From: Peribacillus simplex | GTDB taxonomy: Bacteria; Bacillota; Bacilli; Bacillales; DSM-1321 | Assembly: GCF_900156045.1 (NCBI RefSeq) | Contig: NZ_FTMX01000006.1 | Location: forward strand, 310,001-374,000 | Reading direction: 5' to 3' | DNA: 64,000 nucleotides | Shown: positions 53,191 through 61,966 of the stretch, piece after piece | Layout: each line of letters opens with the position of its first letter | How positions within the stretch are numbered: the stretch's first letter is position 1 | The notes under the pieces: generated by a model | Seen by the model: the letters and a program-made list of their open reading frames with translations, nothing else | What the model was told of the DNA's origin: nothing | Databases searched by the model: none | Program-made: the position numbers and the translations under genes

Positions 53191-53282
53191 TTTTATTTGC
53201 TATATGGTATAATACTTAAAATTTATATTTGGTATCACTCTTATTGATGGCTAAAAGATAAATCAACTAAGGAGAGATTATT

Positions 53283-54173
53283 TTGGATTTGCATTCATTA
53301 AAAATTTTCCAGAGTGTTGCTAAGATGGGGAGTATTTCTCAAGCAGCGAGGGAACTTCAATATGCACAGTCAAATATCACGATGAAAATACAGCAGTTGG
53401 AATCGGATCTTCAAACAACTCTTTTTTATAGACATAATCGTGGAACTGCATTAACTGACAAAGGAAGCATGTTGCTAACATATACAGAAAAAATATTCGA
53501 TCTTATAGAGGAAACCAAAAATATGATGAATGATGATCAAACACCTAGAGGTCCGTTAACTATTGGTTCAATGGAAACGACCGCAGCAGTTCGCTTACCA
53601 GTCTTGTTTTCAAAGTATCATAAAGATTTTCCAGAGGTCGATTTAACTTTAAAAACAGGCTCCACTGAACAAAATATTCAAGCTGTGCTTCAGAATGAAT
53701 TGGATGGAGCATTTGTGGCTGGACCCATTAATCACCCTGATCTCATTCAGAAAGAAGTGTTCGAAGAGGAACTAATTCTCATTACAGATACAGCCCATCC
53801 TCCTATATCATCTATCGAAGATATTCAAACAAGGACGCTGCTTGTATTTCATGCAGGGTGTGCTTATCGGGAAAAGTTTGAACTATGGTTAAAACAAGAG
53901 AAGATGATACCCAATAAGATAATGGAGTTTGGCACTATAGATGGGATCATCGGTTGTGTCGCAGCTGGTCTAGGAATAAGTATGCTTCCACAAAGTGTTA
54001 TTGCAAAGCATGAACAAGACGGCCTTAGGCAACATTCAATTCCCAATCTATGCGGAAAAGTCAAAACAGTATTCATTTATCGAAAAGATAAGTATGCACC
54101 TGCGTCTTTAATAAAATTTATCAATATGTTAAGTGATGAGGAGGAATTGGTAGAAAATAAAAGGTTCATTTAA
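53283..54173 (+). CDS. LysR family transcriptional regulator
   Basis: A 296-residue LTTR: helix-turn-helix FQSVAKMGSISQAARELQYA and QSNITMKIQQLESDL (2-60), effector domain about 88-285 (GPLTIGSMETTAAVRLP). TTG start with AAGGAGAG upstream. Divergent from the tautomerase-MFS-nitronate monooxygenase operon, which it very probably controls. Effector unknown. Confidence 0.9.
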   Translation: MDLHSLKIFQSVAKMGSISQAARELQYAQSNITMKIQQLESDLQTTLFYRHNRGTALTDKGSMLLTYTEKIFDLIEETKNMMNDDQTPRGPLTIGSMETTAAVRLPVLFSKYHKDFPEVDLTLKTGSTEQNIQAVLQNELDGAFVAGPINHPDLIQKEVFEEELILITDTAHPPISSIEDIQTRTLLVFHAGCAYREKFELWLKQEKMIPNKIMEFGTIDGIIGCVAAGLGISMLPQSVIAKHEQDGLRQHSIPNLCGKVKTVFIYRKDKYAPASLIKFINMLSDEEELVENKRFI

Positions 54174-54528
54174 GCGGGGGTTATATTAATAGGTCCTTTA
54201 TTAAAGGCTGTTTTCGCATACTTTGTTGCTATTTACCAAGTAAAGCGGTGTGTTTGATTTCCCCTCCAGATGCTCGCTTTCCGCTGCTCCCGCAGGAGTC
54301 TCGCACTTGCGCTCCAATCAACCTTAAATCGTTTCGTTCTTAAAAAACAATCTTTACGAAAAGAGCCTTATGTAGAATGGTATTTAAACGATATTAATTT
54401 TAGATTACATGGGTTATTAGGAGTTTGAGGTTTTCGAGTATTGTACTATGATAAATTTAAATTATTTAAGTTGGGAAGGGTAAGGGACAGTGACCATACT
54501 CTTACAGAATGACCTAAGGAGTGATAAA
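54174..54528. other. intergenic with AAGGCT MITE
   Basis: The spacer between the LysR gene and the glycosyltransferase is dominated by the MITE at 54204-54369. The AT-rich remainder probably holds the glycosyltransferase promoter; no gene. Confidence 0.55.
54204..54369 (-). mobile_element. AAGGCT MITE, inverted copy
   Basis: Ends AAGGCTGTTTTCG and CGAAAAGAGCCTT; the internal core reads GATTTCCCCTCCAGATGC ... CGCTCCAATCAACC, the reverse complement of the nested copy at 5171 and of 59334-59492. 166 bp, no ORF. Flanks ATTA and ATGT do not give a clean duplication. Confidence 0.75.
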
Positions 54529-55719
54529 ATGGCACGTGTTTTATTTATTAATGGTGGATCAGAAGGACATATCAATCCAACTCTTGGAGTTGTGCAAGAG
54601 CTTATTTCGTGTGGAGAAGAGGTAGTGTACTTTACGATAGAAGCTTTTCGGGAGCGTATTGAGAAGACGGGAGCTACTGTACGAACATTTGACGGTGAAA
54701 AATTTATAAAAGCTTTTATCTCAGGTGGAAGAAATTATTTACTTGAAAGAATCAACGGTCTTTTACGTACGGCAGATATCGTCATACCTAGCGTTCTTGA
54801 ACAGATCAAAGGAGAGCATTTTGATTACATCATCCACGATTCTATGTTTGGTTGTGGACATTTACTTGCCAAAATCCTTAAGCTTCCTGCAATCAATTCT
54901 TGTACTTCTTTTGCGCAGACAAAAGCATCATTCGATAAAATGTTGGAACAGCTTTCTGAAGGAATCCCTACACGTATATACGATGAATTTCAAAGCCTGA
55001 CGGCAAGGGTGAAGGGGAAATATGATGTGGAGATCCATTCTCCTTACGAAGTTTTTTGTAATCTTGCACAACTTACAATCGTTTATACAACTAGGGAGTT
55101 TCAACCTATTGGAGAAGCATTCGACCAAACTTACAAATTTGTAGGTCCATCCATCTCTTCACGATTAAAACAGGATAACTTTGACCTTGCTGCTATCAAA
55201 GGACAAAGTCCCATTTACATTTCACTCGGGACAGTTTTTAACCGTGATGTTGATTTTTATAAGCTTTGTTTTGAAGCATTTGGAAATAGCAATCACACGG
55301 TTGTAATGTCGATCGGTCAACAAACCCCATTAATTGATTTAGGAGAGATCCCCCAAAACTTCATTGTAAAAAAATATGTTCCACAAACGGAAGTGCTAAA
55401 ATACACGAAGTTATTTATCACACATGGTGGAATGAATAGTACCAATGAGGGGCTCTACTACGGGGTTCCGCTAATTGTAATCCCACAAAGCGCGGATCAG
55501 CCAATTATTGCAGGGCAAGTTGCCAATATCGGAGCAGGTATTAAATTACAAATGCAAAGCTTGACTGTAAATCAACTGCGTGAGGCCGCAGATCACGTGT
55601 TAAACGACCCATCTTTCCATAAAACTGTTTCAAATCTAAGGGAATCCTTTCAAAAATCGGGTGGATATCACCAAGCTGTTGATGAGATTTTTGAATTTAA
55701 AAGTCAATATGATATCTAA
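54529..55719 (+). CDS. macrolide-type (MGT/YjiC family) UDP-glycosyltransferase
   Basis: A 396-residue GT-B glycosyltransferase. N-terminal acceptor domain starts ARVLFINGGSEGHINPTLGV; the C-terminal donor domain has PIYISLGTVFN, VPQTEVLKYTKLFITHGGMN and the UDP-sugar motif GVPLIVIPQSADQP. Family members glucosylate macrolides or flavonoids and small hydrophobic compounds. ATG 54529 follows AAGGAG; the frame opens at 54490. Monocistronic. Confidence 0.9.
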   Translation: MARVLFINGGSEGHINPTLGVVQELISCGEEVVYFTIEAFRERIEKTGATVRTFDGEKFIKAFISGGRNYLLERINGLLRTADIVIPSVLEQIKGEHFDYIIHDSMFGCGHLLAKILKLPAINSCTSFAQTKASFDKMLEQLSEGIPTRIYDEFQSLTARVKGKYDVEIHSPYEVFCNLAQLTIVYTTREFQPIGEAFDQTYKFVGPSISSRLKQDNFDLAAIKGQSPIYISLGTVFNRDVDFYKLCFEAFGNSNHTVVMSIGQQTPLIDLGEIPQNFIVKKYVPQTEVLKYTKLFITHGGMNSTNEGLYYGVPLIVIPQSADQPIIAGQVANIGAGIKLQMQSLTVNQLREAADHVLNDPSFHKTVSNLRESFQKSGGYHQAVDEIFEFKSQYDI

Positions 55720-55821
55720 ATATAAAAATTTCTCAGCTGCCATTGGTGACTGGTAAAAGGTTTTGAACAACAACAACCGAGAATGTTTCAAAAGATATTA
55801 CGTCAGGGATAATTTAAACCT

Positions 55822-55905
55822 TGTTAAACTAACAGGTGCTGTAGCTGATGATCGGAGCTGTCTATAAGGCAGCTTTTTCTTTATGCAACTATCAGGCTGA
55901 TAAGC
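55822..55905 (+). repeat. CTAAC element copy
   Basis: GTTAAACTAACAGGTGC, hairpin GAGCTGTCTATAAGGCAGCT plus T tract, end CAACTATCAGGCTG. Lies about 100 bp after the glycosyltransferase. Confidence 0.68.
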
Positions 55906-55981
55906 GGTGACATATAAAGGTATTGTCCTTTTTACATAGAATATTTTAAGAGAATAGCAGCTGGCTAAATGGGGGATATAT

Positions 55982-56617
55982 ATGGATATTTGTTTTATTG
56001 GCGGCGGAAATCACACGAATAATGAATTAGTTGAAGTGTTCCTGGAACTCTCAAAAATGATTAAACCTGAAGCTAAGGTTTTAATAATTCCTTTTGCAAC
56101 CGACAATTCCAGGTATGAAAGTTGGATGGCAAGTATCAGACAAGCTTTTTCAATAATGGAGAATGTAAGTATTGAATTATTAAACGAAGACCTTTCAGAC
56201 AAAGAAATGAAAAAGTCTATAAATGAACATGATATTCTTTACTTTATTGGTGGAAGGCCAGAAAGGTTGATCCATGTTATAGAAGGAAAAGGACTTGCCC
56301 CAATTATCAAAGACTTTCAAGGTTTAATCATTGGTTATAGTGCGGGTTCATTAGCTTTCTGCAATGATTGCATAATAACAAAAGATAAAGACTATCCAGA
56401 AACGATAGTGATCAAGGGCTTGGGATTAGTCAGGTTTAGCGTCGAGGTCCATTACGAGGATAATATAGATGGAGATCTAATTTCCTTATCAAATGAACGA
56501 AAGATATATGCAATACCAAATGGAAGTGCAATTTTCTCCAAGAACGGGGAACCATTTAAAGTTACAAATGATATCTATTCCTTTCAAAATATGAAAAAGG
56601 AAATTGTGAACTCCTGA
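55982..56617 (+). CDS. peptidase S51 / class I glutamine amidotransferase-like protein
   Basis: A 211-residue protein of the peptidase E fold: N-terminal ICFIGGGNH, then LYFIGGRPERL, nucleophile elbow IIGYSAGSLAF (Ser120) and FSVEVHYED (His). Members hydrolyse N-terminal Asp dipeptides or act on unknown substrates. GGGGGA lies upstream of the ATG. Monocistronic. Confidence 0.82.
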   Translation: MDICFIGGGNHTNNELVEVFLELSKMIKPEAKVLIIPFATDNSRYESWMASIRQAFSIMENVSIELLNEDLSDKEMKKSINEHDILYFIGGRPERLIHVIEGKGLAPIIKDFQGLIIGYSAGSLAFCNDCIITKDKDYPETIVIKGLGLVRFSVEVHYEDNIDGDLISLSNERKIYAIPNGSAIFSKNGEPFKVTNDIYSFQNMKKEIVNS

Positions 56618-56776
56618 GTCTTAAAGAACTAGCTGGGGTTGGCGGGGAGAATGAAGGAAGCTTGAAAATGGACAGGTTAGCTATAAAGTCTAATTGTTAG
56701 CGTAATTAAAAGTTGAGTCAATGAACTCAATTTAAAAGCCTTCCAACAAATTCGATTTACAGAGAGGGATGGGACA

Positions 56777-57196
56777 ATGGAAAGTAAATGGCCGAATGAA
56801 ATGAAAGTAGCGCAAATCCGGGTTGCACGTCCTACTGATCAACTAAAAAAGGTTGTAAACTTCTATTGTGAAGGCTTAGGTTTGAAAAAGATCGGTTCTT
56901 TTGAAGAGCATGAGGGATATGACGGCATCATGATCGGGCTTCCAGATTCCAGCTATCATCTGGAGTTTACTCAGCATAAAGATGGCAGTCCTTGTCCTGC
57001 CCCAACAAAAGATAATCTGCTTGTCTTTTATATTCCTGAACGTAAAACCATTGAGGAAATCACGAATAGATTAAAAGGTATGGGCTATGAACCGGTTTCT
57101 CCGGAAAATCCATATTGGGAAAAATCCGGTGTTACCATTGAAGATCCGGATGGTTGGAGAATAGTATTAATGAATTCGCCCGGCATAGGAAATTAA
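56777..57196 (+). CDS. VOC family protein
   Basis: A 139-residue glyoxalase-superfamily protein with two beta-alpha-beta modules (AQIRVARPTDQLKKVVNFY, then YHLEFTQHKDG; LVFYIPERKTIEEITNRL, then GVTIEDPDGWRIVLM). Possible metal ligands include His in YHLEF, but the set is incomplete to my eye. GAGAGGG precedes the ATG. A 21-bp tandem array starts 3 bp after the stop. Confidence 0.82.
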   Translation: MESKWPNEMKVAQIRVARPTDQLKKVVNFYCEGLGLKKIGSFEEHEGYDGIMIGLPDSSYHLEFTQHKDGSPCPAPTKDNLLVFYIPERKTIEEITNRLKGMGYEPVSPENPYWEKSGVTIEDPDGWRIVLMNSPGIGN

Positions 57197-57199
57197 ATT

Positions 57200-57461
57200 T
57201 CACGAGTAAACAGGCTAAATTCACGAGTAAAAGCGTGGAATTCACGAGTAAATTGGTGAAACTCACGAGTAAATTGCTGAAATTCACGAGTAAATCGCTA
57301 AAACTCACTCGTAAATCGGCTAAACTCACGAGTAAACGCCGACTCACGAGTAAAAGCGTGGAATTCACGAGTAAATGCATAAATCTCACGAGTAAACAGG
57401 CTAAACTCACGAGTAAATCCCCGAAATTCACGAGTAAATGCTTAAATTTCACGAGTGAATT
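57200..57461. repeat. 21-bp tandem repeat array (TCACGAGTAAA), 13 units
   Basis: Thirteen units, each starting TCACGAGTAAA followed by a variable 10-mer often ending TGAAA or CTAAA. Twelve spacings add to 249 bp: eleven of 21 and one of 18. One unit reads TCACTCGTAAA. All spacings are multiples of three, so open frames cross the array on both strands, but they have no gene features. Confidence 0.88.
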
Positions 57462-57628
57462 TTCTATATTTTGGTTTGTTGCAATACAATTGGCTTTATA
57501 AGGGTGTAAAAGAGATTGAAGAAGGCAATAATTTCCCTTTCATAAGCAGTTATTGGCGCTGGCGGATTCTGTTCATCGGAATCTGTTTATTCATCATTTT
57601 CACAACTGTACATTCATTCTTTCGTTAA
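57455..57628 (+). CDS. possible small membrane protein at the end of the tandem array
   Basis: A 57-residue frame from GTG 57455 inside the last repeat unit: MNFLYFGLLQYNWLYKG, then EEGNNFPFISSYWRWR and a membrane helix ILFIGICLFIIFTTVHSFF. No ribosome binding site is seen, so this may be the C-terminal scrap of a gene invaded by the array. No family recognised. Confidence 0.3.
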   Translation: MNFLYFGLLQYNWLYKGVKEIEEGNNFPFISSYWRWRILFIGICLFIIFTTVHSFFR

Positions 57629-57724
57629 AAAGCCTTATTTTAAAATTCTTGTAATGATTTATTTAGCCTTGGACATACTTAATTAAGATATCAAAAAGTA
57701 ACATTCATTTAAGGAGGAAACCCA

Positions 57725-57988
57725 ATGGCTAACGAAAATATACAAATGAAAATGGAGCATATTTGGCAGGATACATGTGGATCATGGGAAAACTGTACCG
57801 AAACCACAATTCAGTCATTCTTGGCGAAATCTCAAGAAAGCAATATAGACCCGCAATATTGCATGAGCTGGGTGGAACAACATAAAGCCGAAATACCTGA
57901 GTGGGATACCGTTTCAAAAGTGTCGCTTGACTGGGTTAATCAACATACCTCAACGGGTTCACCCATTTCAATCAAGGAAGATTTTTAA
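57725..57988 (+). CDS. hypothetical protein
   Basis: An 87-residue acidic soluble protein, rich in Trp and Glu (HIWQDTCGSWENCTETTI, MSWVEQHKAEIPEWD, SLDWVNQHTS). The two similar W-V-x-Q-H segments (about 44 and 74) hint at an internal helical repeat. AAGGAGG precedes the ATG. No family recognised. Confidence 0.6.
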   Translation: MANENIQMKMEHIWQDTCGSWENCTETTIQSFLAKSQESNIDPQYCMSWVEQHKAEIPEWDTVSKVSLDWVNQHTSTGSPISIKEDF

Positions 57989-58050
57989 AAAGTTATCTTT
58001 GTCTGCTTATGATTGGTTCGAACTCTACTATGTTTAAGAGGTGAAGACAG

Positions 58051-58245
58051 TTGTCAAATAATGAGGAACAAAACGGTAAATCAAATCGTCGGGATCCAGA
58101 TTACAAGGTTAATGCTTGGGATGAAATGAATGATGAAGATAAATTTGTACAATCAGCGATCCAAGAGGAATTCAATAATCCAGTAATTGAAGAAACGATC
58201 TTGAAGTTCAATAAGATAGCGAATGAAGAAGAAACGGAAACTTGA
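58051..58245 (+). CDS. small acidic hypothetical protein
   Basis: A 64-residue acidic protein beginning with TTG (SNNEEQNGKSNRRDPDYKVN); AGAGGTGA lies 7 nt upstream. No membrane segment, no recognised domain. It ends at a strong terminator. Confidence 0.55.
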   Translation: MSNNEEQNGKSNRRDPDYKVNAWDEMNDEDKFVQSAIQEEFNNPVIEETILKFNKIANEEETET

Positions 58246-58254
58246 TTTTGGACG

Positions 58255-58277
58255 CGCCCTATAGGGCGTTTTTTTTT
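58255..58277 (+). terminator. rho-independent terminator
   Basis: Palindrome CGCCCTATAGGGCG followed by nine Ts, 10 bp after the acidic protein gene. Confidence 0.88.
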
Positions 58278-58317
58278 GAAGTATGAACAAGCAGGAGCTT
58301 TTCGTTGGATACCTCTT

Positions 58318-59109
58318 TCACCGGGTACCTTGGAAATTCAGGATTTGTTTTGTATAAACAGTGAAATCGCTGAGATGATTCACTACGATTTGTTCTAAAA
58401 TGTCTAAATTAATGTTTTGGTAATCATGAACAGCAATGTTTCTAAATCCAACCATAGCTTTTAAGCGCCTAGCTATATCTTCATTAATAACCGAATGATC
58501 CTTCAGCATATCAAAAGCATCCCTGCTTGATTGAGGCAACCCAAGTCTTTGATCAGCTACAATATGCATGGCCAGGTCAATCGAGGATTTGCATGCACGT
58601 TGTATATTAAGGATGATGGAATCTTGTTTCGTATAGTCCTTTAGGCTTTCTGGATTATTCGCGTATACAACCTTAACGCGGTTCATGCAACGCTCGATTA
58701 CACTGGTCTTGTTCAAAATCACACTTTCCTCTATTTTTTTAAAGATAATTTCCCGTTCCTCATTCAATTTAGCGTACATGCTAAGAGCAATCATTTGTTG
58801 GTTTTTTAGAAGTGTGTCATCTTTTGAATAAATCACAATGCCGGTTGTGTATATTTGTGCCTGAAGAACGGTTGATGCTGTCTTTAGATTAATCAGGTCC
58901 ACATCTATTTTCAGGATATCTGCCAGTTCCTGTGCCAATAAAAATAACTCATATGTAATATGTGATGAATCTTGACTGTAGAACGCTACATCGATGTCAC
59001 TATCCCTATGTGCAGTGTTCTTCGCGTAAGAACCAAATACGAAGATAAAGGAAGGATCAATTTTGTCTATTAGGAACTTTTGGATACTTTGAAACATCTC
59101 TGTTTTCAT
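58318..59109 (-). CDS. fused MntA-type nucleotidyltransferase / HepT-type RNase protein
   Basis: A 263-residue single polypeptide. Residues 1-100 form a minimal nucleotidyltransferase with GS-X10-DXD intact (Gly26-Ser27, Asp38, Asp40) and a third Asp near 69-71 (IDVDLI). Residues 105-255 are a HepT/DUF86 helical bundle with the RNase motif R-X4-H-X-Y complete (Arg223, His228, Tyr230 in RNIAVHDY). In type VII systems MntA AMPylates a HepT tyrosine to silence it; here toxin and antitoxin are joined. It has no separate partner nearby. Function as a toxin-antitoxin unit is inference. Confidence 0.83.
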   Translation of the reverse strand: MKTEMFQSIQKFLIDKIDPSFIFVFGSYAKNTAHRDSDIDVAFYSQDSSHITYELFLLAQELADILKIDVDLINLKTASTVLQAQIYTTGIVIYSKDDTLLKNQQMIALSMYAKLNEEREIIFKKIEESVILNKTSVIERCMNRVKVVYANNPESLKDYTKQDSIILNIQRACKSSIDLAMHIVADQRLGLPQSSRDAFDMLKDHSVINEDIARRLKAMVGFRNIAVHDYQNINLDILEQIVVNHLSDFTVYTKQILNFQGTR

Positions 59110-59526
59110 AGAACACGCTCCCTAATGATAATAAGCATAGTATAACAAACATTAGTTTTCCTTTGTACTCGCCACAAAGAATCCTATGAAAAATATGGAT
59201 TCATTTAAGAGTGGTGATGAGGAGCTCTGCTTCAGGGATGGGGGCAGAGTCCAAGATTAATAAAAAATAATATACAAATAAAGGGAAAAGGCATTTTGGT
59301 ATCGTATAAAGCATAGTATAAATCGTTTTTATTAATGGCTGTTTTCGTAAAGATTATTGTTTTTAAAACGAAACGATTTAAGGTTGATTGGAGCGCAAGT
59401 GCGAGCCCCCCGCGGAAAGCGAGCATCTGGAGGGGAAATCAACCACACCGCATTACTTGTTAAATCGCAACAAAGTATGCGAAAACACCCTTATTTTTTT
59501 AGCAATATCATTAAGGAGTGAAGATC
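59110..59526. other. intergenic with AAGGCT MITE
   Basis: Divergent spacer between the MntA-HepT gene and the phosphotransferase gene. It contains the MITE at 59334-59492; AAGGAG of the next gene follows at 59513. No gene. Confidence 0.55.
59334..59492 (+). mobile_element. AAGGCT MITE, third copy
   Basis: 159 bp. Left end AATGGCTGTTTTCG, right end CGAAAACACCCTT, internal core GGTTGATTGGAGCGCAAG ... GGAAATCAACC. Same family as 5171-5287 and 54204-54369; ends are slightly decayed and no target duplication is clear. Confidence 0.72.
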
Positions 59527-60531
59527 ATGGAAGCGTCGGTAGAACGGATTTTTTCTAATGAATTGGTGAAATTGGCTGGGCATCTTTTTCAAGTGAATGC
59601 TGGGGACCCGGTTAAACTTGGAGATGCAGAGAACTATGTATTTGAGGTTTACAGGGATGGAACGCCATACATCTTAAGAATGACACATCAATCGCATCGT
59701 ACAAAAGGTCAAGTGCTTGCTGAGTTAAAGTGGATTGAATATTTACAGAATAATAGTAGTGAAATTCCTAAAGTTCTCTCTTCGAAAGAAAATAACTTAG
59801 TTGAAATTGTAAAGGGTTCGGATGGTACGGAATTTTATTGTTGCCTGTTTGAAAAAGCTCCTGGTGTAAGGATGAAAGTCACTGATGAAAATTTCGATGG
59901 ACCTTTATTTTTTGAATGGGGAAGAACGATTGGCCAAATGCATAAACAAACTAAAAACTATCAGCCTGAAACAAAATTTAAGAGGCTGGATTGGCATGAA
60001 GAGGAACTATTGAATGCCGAACTCTACCAATCCGATGTTCCAGAGCAATTGATGCACCAACAAGAATTAATCAAGAAGAAATTAAATGCCCTTCCGGTTC
60101 ATCAAGATAATTTTGGATTGATCCATTCTGATATACATAACGGCAATTTCCATTTTCATGAGGGGAAGATTCATGTTTTTGACTTTGATGACTGTTCTTA
60201 TCACTGGTTTGCCAGCGATTTGGCCATACCTCTGTACTATTTGATATGGAGTTTGGAACGTGAAGGGATAAAAGGGCTCGATGAATATGCCGCCAAGTTC
60301 ATGCGGGAATTCATAAAAGGCTATGAAACGGAAAATATCCTGGCACCTGAGGAATACGAAGCGATTCCTCTATTTTTAAAGTTAAGGGATCTAACGTTAT
60401 ATAATTTTTTTCATAAAAAGTATGATTTGAAGAATGCGGATGGTCAATTATTCAAAACCGTCAAAAGTATCGAACAAAGAATAATTGAAAGCCGTCCTAT
60501 TGTTCACTTCGATCCGAACATGGTTCATTAA
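59527..60531 (+). CDS. APH-family phosphotransferase
   Basis: A 334-residue aminoglycoside-phosphotransferase/choline-kinase-like protein. The catalytic loop is LIHSDIHNGNFHF (Asp and Asn) and the metal site HVFDFDDCSYHWF. The N-lobe shows YVFEVYRDGTPYILRMTH. Family members phosphorylate small hydroxyl compounds; antibiotic resistance cannot be assumed. ATG 59527 has TAAGGAG 8 nt upstream. The GNAT gene follows 11 bp later, likely an operon. Confidence 0.85.
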   Translation: MEASVERIFSNELVKLAGHLFQVNAGDPVKLGDAENYVFEVYRDGTPYILRMTHQSHRTKGQVLAELKWIEYLQNNSSEIPKVLSSKENNLVEIVKGSDGTEFYCCLFEKAPGVRMKVTDENFDGPLFFEWGRTIGQMHKQTKNYQPETKFKRLDWHEEELLNAELYQSDVPEQLMHQQELIKKKLNALPVHQDNFGLIHSDIHNGNFHFHEGKIHVFDFDDCSYHWFASDLAIPLYYLIWSLEREGIKGLDEYAAKFMREFIKGYETENILAPEEYEAIPLFLKLRDLTLYNFFHKKYDLKNADGQLFKTVKSIEQRIIESRPIVHFDPNMVH

Positions 60532-60542
60532 GGGGGATTGGA

Positions 60543-61076
60543 ATGTCAGAGATGAAAAATAATGGACTTGCATATCTGATTCGGACCGGTGAATTGGAAG
60601 ATGCGGAAGCGGTTTTGGATGTACAGAATTCCGTTATTTCCGAAGGAGAGTATTTTATTGCGGTATCGGAGGAGTTCGATAAAACACCAGAACAACAAAG
60701 AGATTGGATCCGAAGGTTATTGGAAAATGAACGAGAAACCATCATCGTGGCCGAAATAAATGGTGAAGTGATTGGGTGGATAGGATTTCAATCGGAAAAT
60801 AGGAAGAGAATGTCTCACAAGGGCTCATTTGGGGTGATGATCAGAAAAAAATACAGAGGGATGGGGATTGGAAAAGAGCTTATTAAAGCATTATTGGAAT
60901 GGGCAGAAGCCAATCCGTTCATTGAAAAGGTGAGCTTGGGAGTTTTTTCAACAAATCAGCGGGCAATATCACTGTATAAAAGGCTGGGGTTTGTTGAAGA
61001 AGGACGTAAAATAAAGGAATTCAAGATGAGCGAACGTGAATACGTCGATGATATCATCATGTACAAAATGGTTTGA
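60543..61076 (+). CDS. GNAT family N-acetyltransferase
   Basis: A 177-residue GNAT with IRKKYRGMGIGKELIKALLE (cofactor loop R-G-M-G-I-G) and VFSTNQRAISLYKRLGFVEEG, as in RimI/YhhY-like enzymes. GGGGG precedes the ATG. Co-transcribed with the upstream phosphotransferase; the pair resembles small-molecule modification genes. Confidence 0.88.
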   Translation: MSEMKNNGLAYLIRTGELEDAEAVLDVQNSVISEGEYFIAVSEEFDKTPEQQRDWIRRLLENERETIIVAEINGEVIGWIGFQSENRKRMSHKGSFGVMIRKKYRGMGIGKELIKALLEWAEANPFIEKVSLGVFSTNQRAISLYKRLGFVEEGRKIKEFKMSEREYVDDIIMYKMV

Positions 61077-61168
61077 ACAGACCAAAAGAGCATGAATCGA
61101 TTCAATACATGCTCTTTCGGTTTGGTTATGTATCTAGTTTTATATGAAAACGATGTGTATGTCACGCA

Positions 61169-61966
61169 TCATCTAATAATCTTCACGTTCACTTGCTTTC
61201 TTCCCCACGTTAAAGCATCCGCTTCACCCGCGATGAATACATCGATTCTGTTTCCTTTGATCGCGCCGCCCGTATCTGCAGCGATTGCTCGTCCATAGCC
61301 TTCAACTTCAACGATGGATCCTAGCGGAATCACGTTCGGATCGACTGCTATCAGTTTGGCATCATCATATTTTTTTAGGTCAACGCCCATTCTTGTAGTT
61401 CCTGAGCATCCCTCGCAGCTCGCTGTATATGCTGTACTTGTAACCGTTATTTCTTTAACGGCAGAGCTTGCTGAACTTGCTCTTTCTTTTAATTTACTGA
61501 GGGTCCGTGCACCGGCTATTCCATCAGCTGATAATCCCTTTTGCTTTTGAAAGGTGATGACGGCTTGCTTTGTACCTGTTCCATAAATGCCATCGATCGT
61601 TGATGTGTAAACGTCCCAGGCTTTCAATAACCTTTGCAGTTCAGCTACAGGTCTTCCCATATCCCCGCTTTTTAGTACCTGTATTTTCTTATTCGTTTGT
61701 GTTCCTGCTATTCCATCGACTTTCAGTCCTGATTTTTCCTGATACTTCTTTACGGATTCTTTTGTAATCGGTCCGTAGTAACCTGTTGCTTCGTGATAGG
61801 GAAAGACCCCTTTTGTCAGTAATAATTCTTGTAATACTTTTACATCACTATTACTCATTCCAAATGAAAGTGTGCGATCCAAAGCAGCGGCTTCGCCTTT
61901 TGTTGGCATGCATACTCCTAGAATGAATACAGAAGCCGTTAGGATCGTTAATAAAATTTTCTTCAT
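61169..61966 (-). CDS. secreted peptidoglycan-binding 3D-domain protein
   Basis: A 265-residue secreted protein. Signal peptide KKILLTILTASVFILGVC; two peptidoglycan-binding_1 domains (about 30-95 and 98-155, each with DGIAG or DGIYG turns); C-terminal 3D domain (about 170-265) with catalytic aspartates in GVDLKKYDDAKLIAVDPNVI and AIAADTGGAIKGNRIDVFI. This is the YocH/YuiC-type lytic transglycosylase class acting on cell wall. ATG 61966 has GGAGG upstream. Confidence 0.9.
   Translation of the reverse strand: MKKILLTILTASVFILGVCMPTKGEAAALDRTLSFGMSNSDVKVLQELLLTKGVFPYHEATGYYGPITKESVKKYQEKSGLKVDGIAGTQTNKKIQVLKSGDMGRPVAELQRLLKAWDVYTSTIDGIYGTGTKQAVITFQKQKGLSADGIAGARTLSKLKERASSASSAVKEITVTSTAYTASCEGCSGTTRMGVDLKKYDDAKLIAVDPNVIPLGSIVEVEGYGRAIAADTGGAIKGNRIDVFIAGEADALTWGRKQVNVKIIR

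Noticed and set aside
57200..57461. CRISPR array
   Set aside because: Conserved part is 11 bp with 10-bp variable parts, too short for repeats and spacers, and no cas genes are present.
57154..57501. Long repetitive plus-strand frame (FTSK-type repeats) and its minus-strand counterpart
   Set aside because: Produced by the 21-bp array, whose period is a multiple of three; no start signals and it overlaps the VOC gene.
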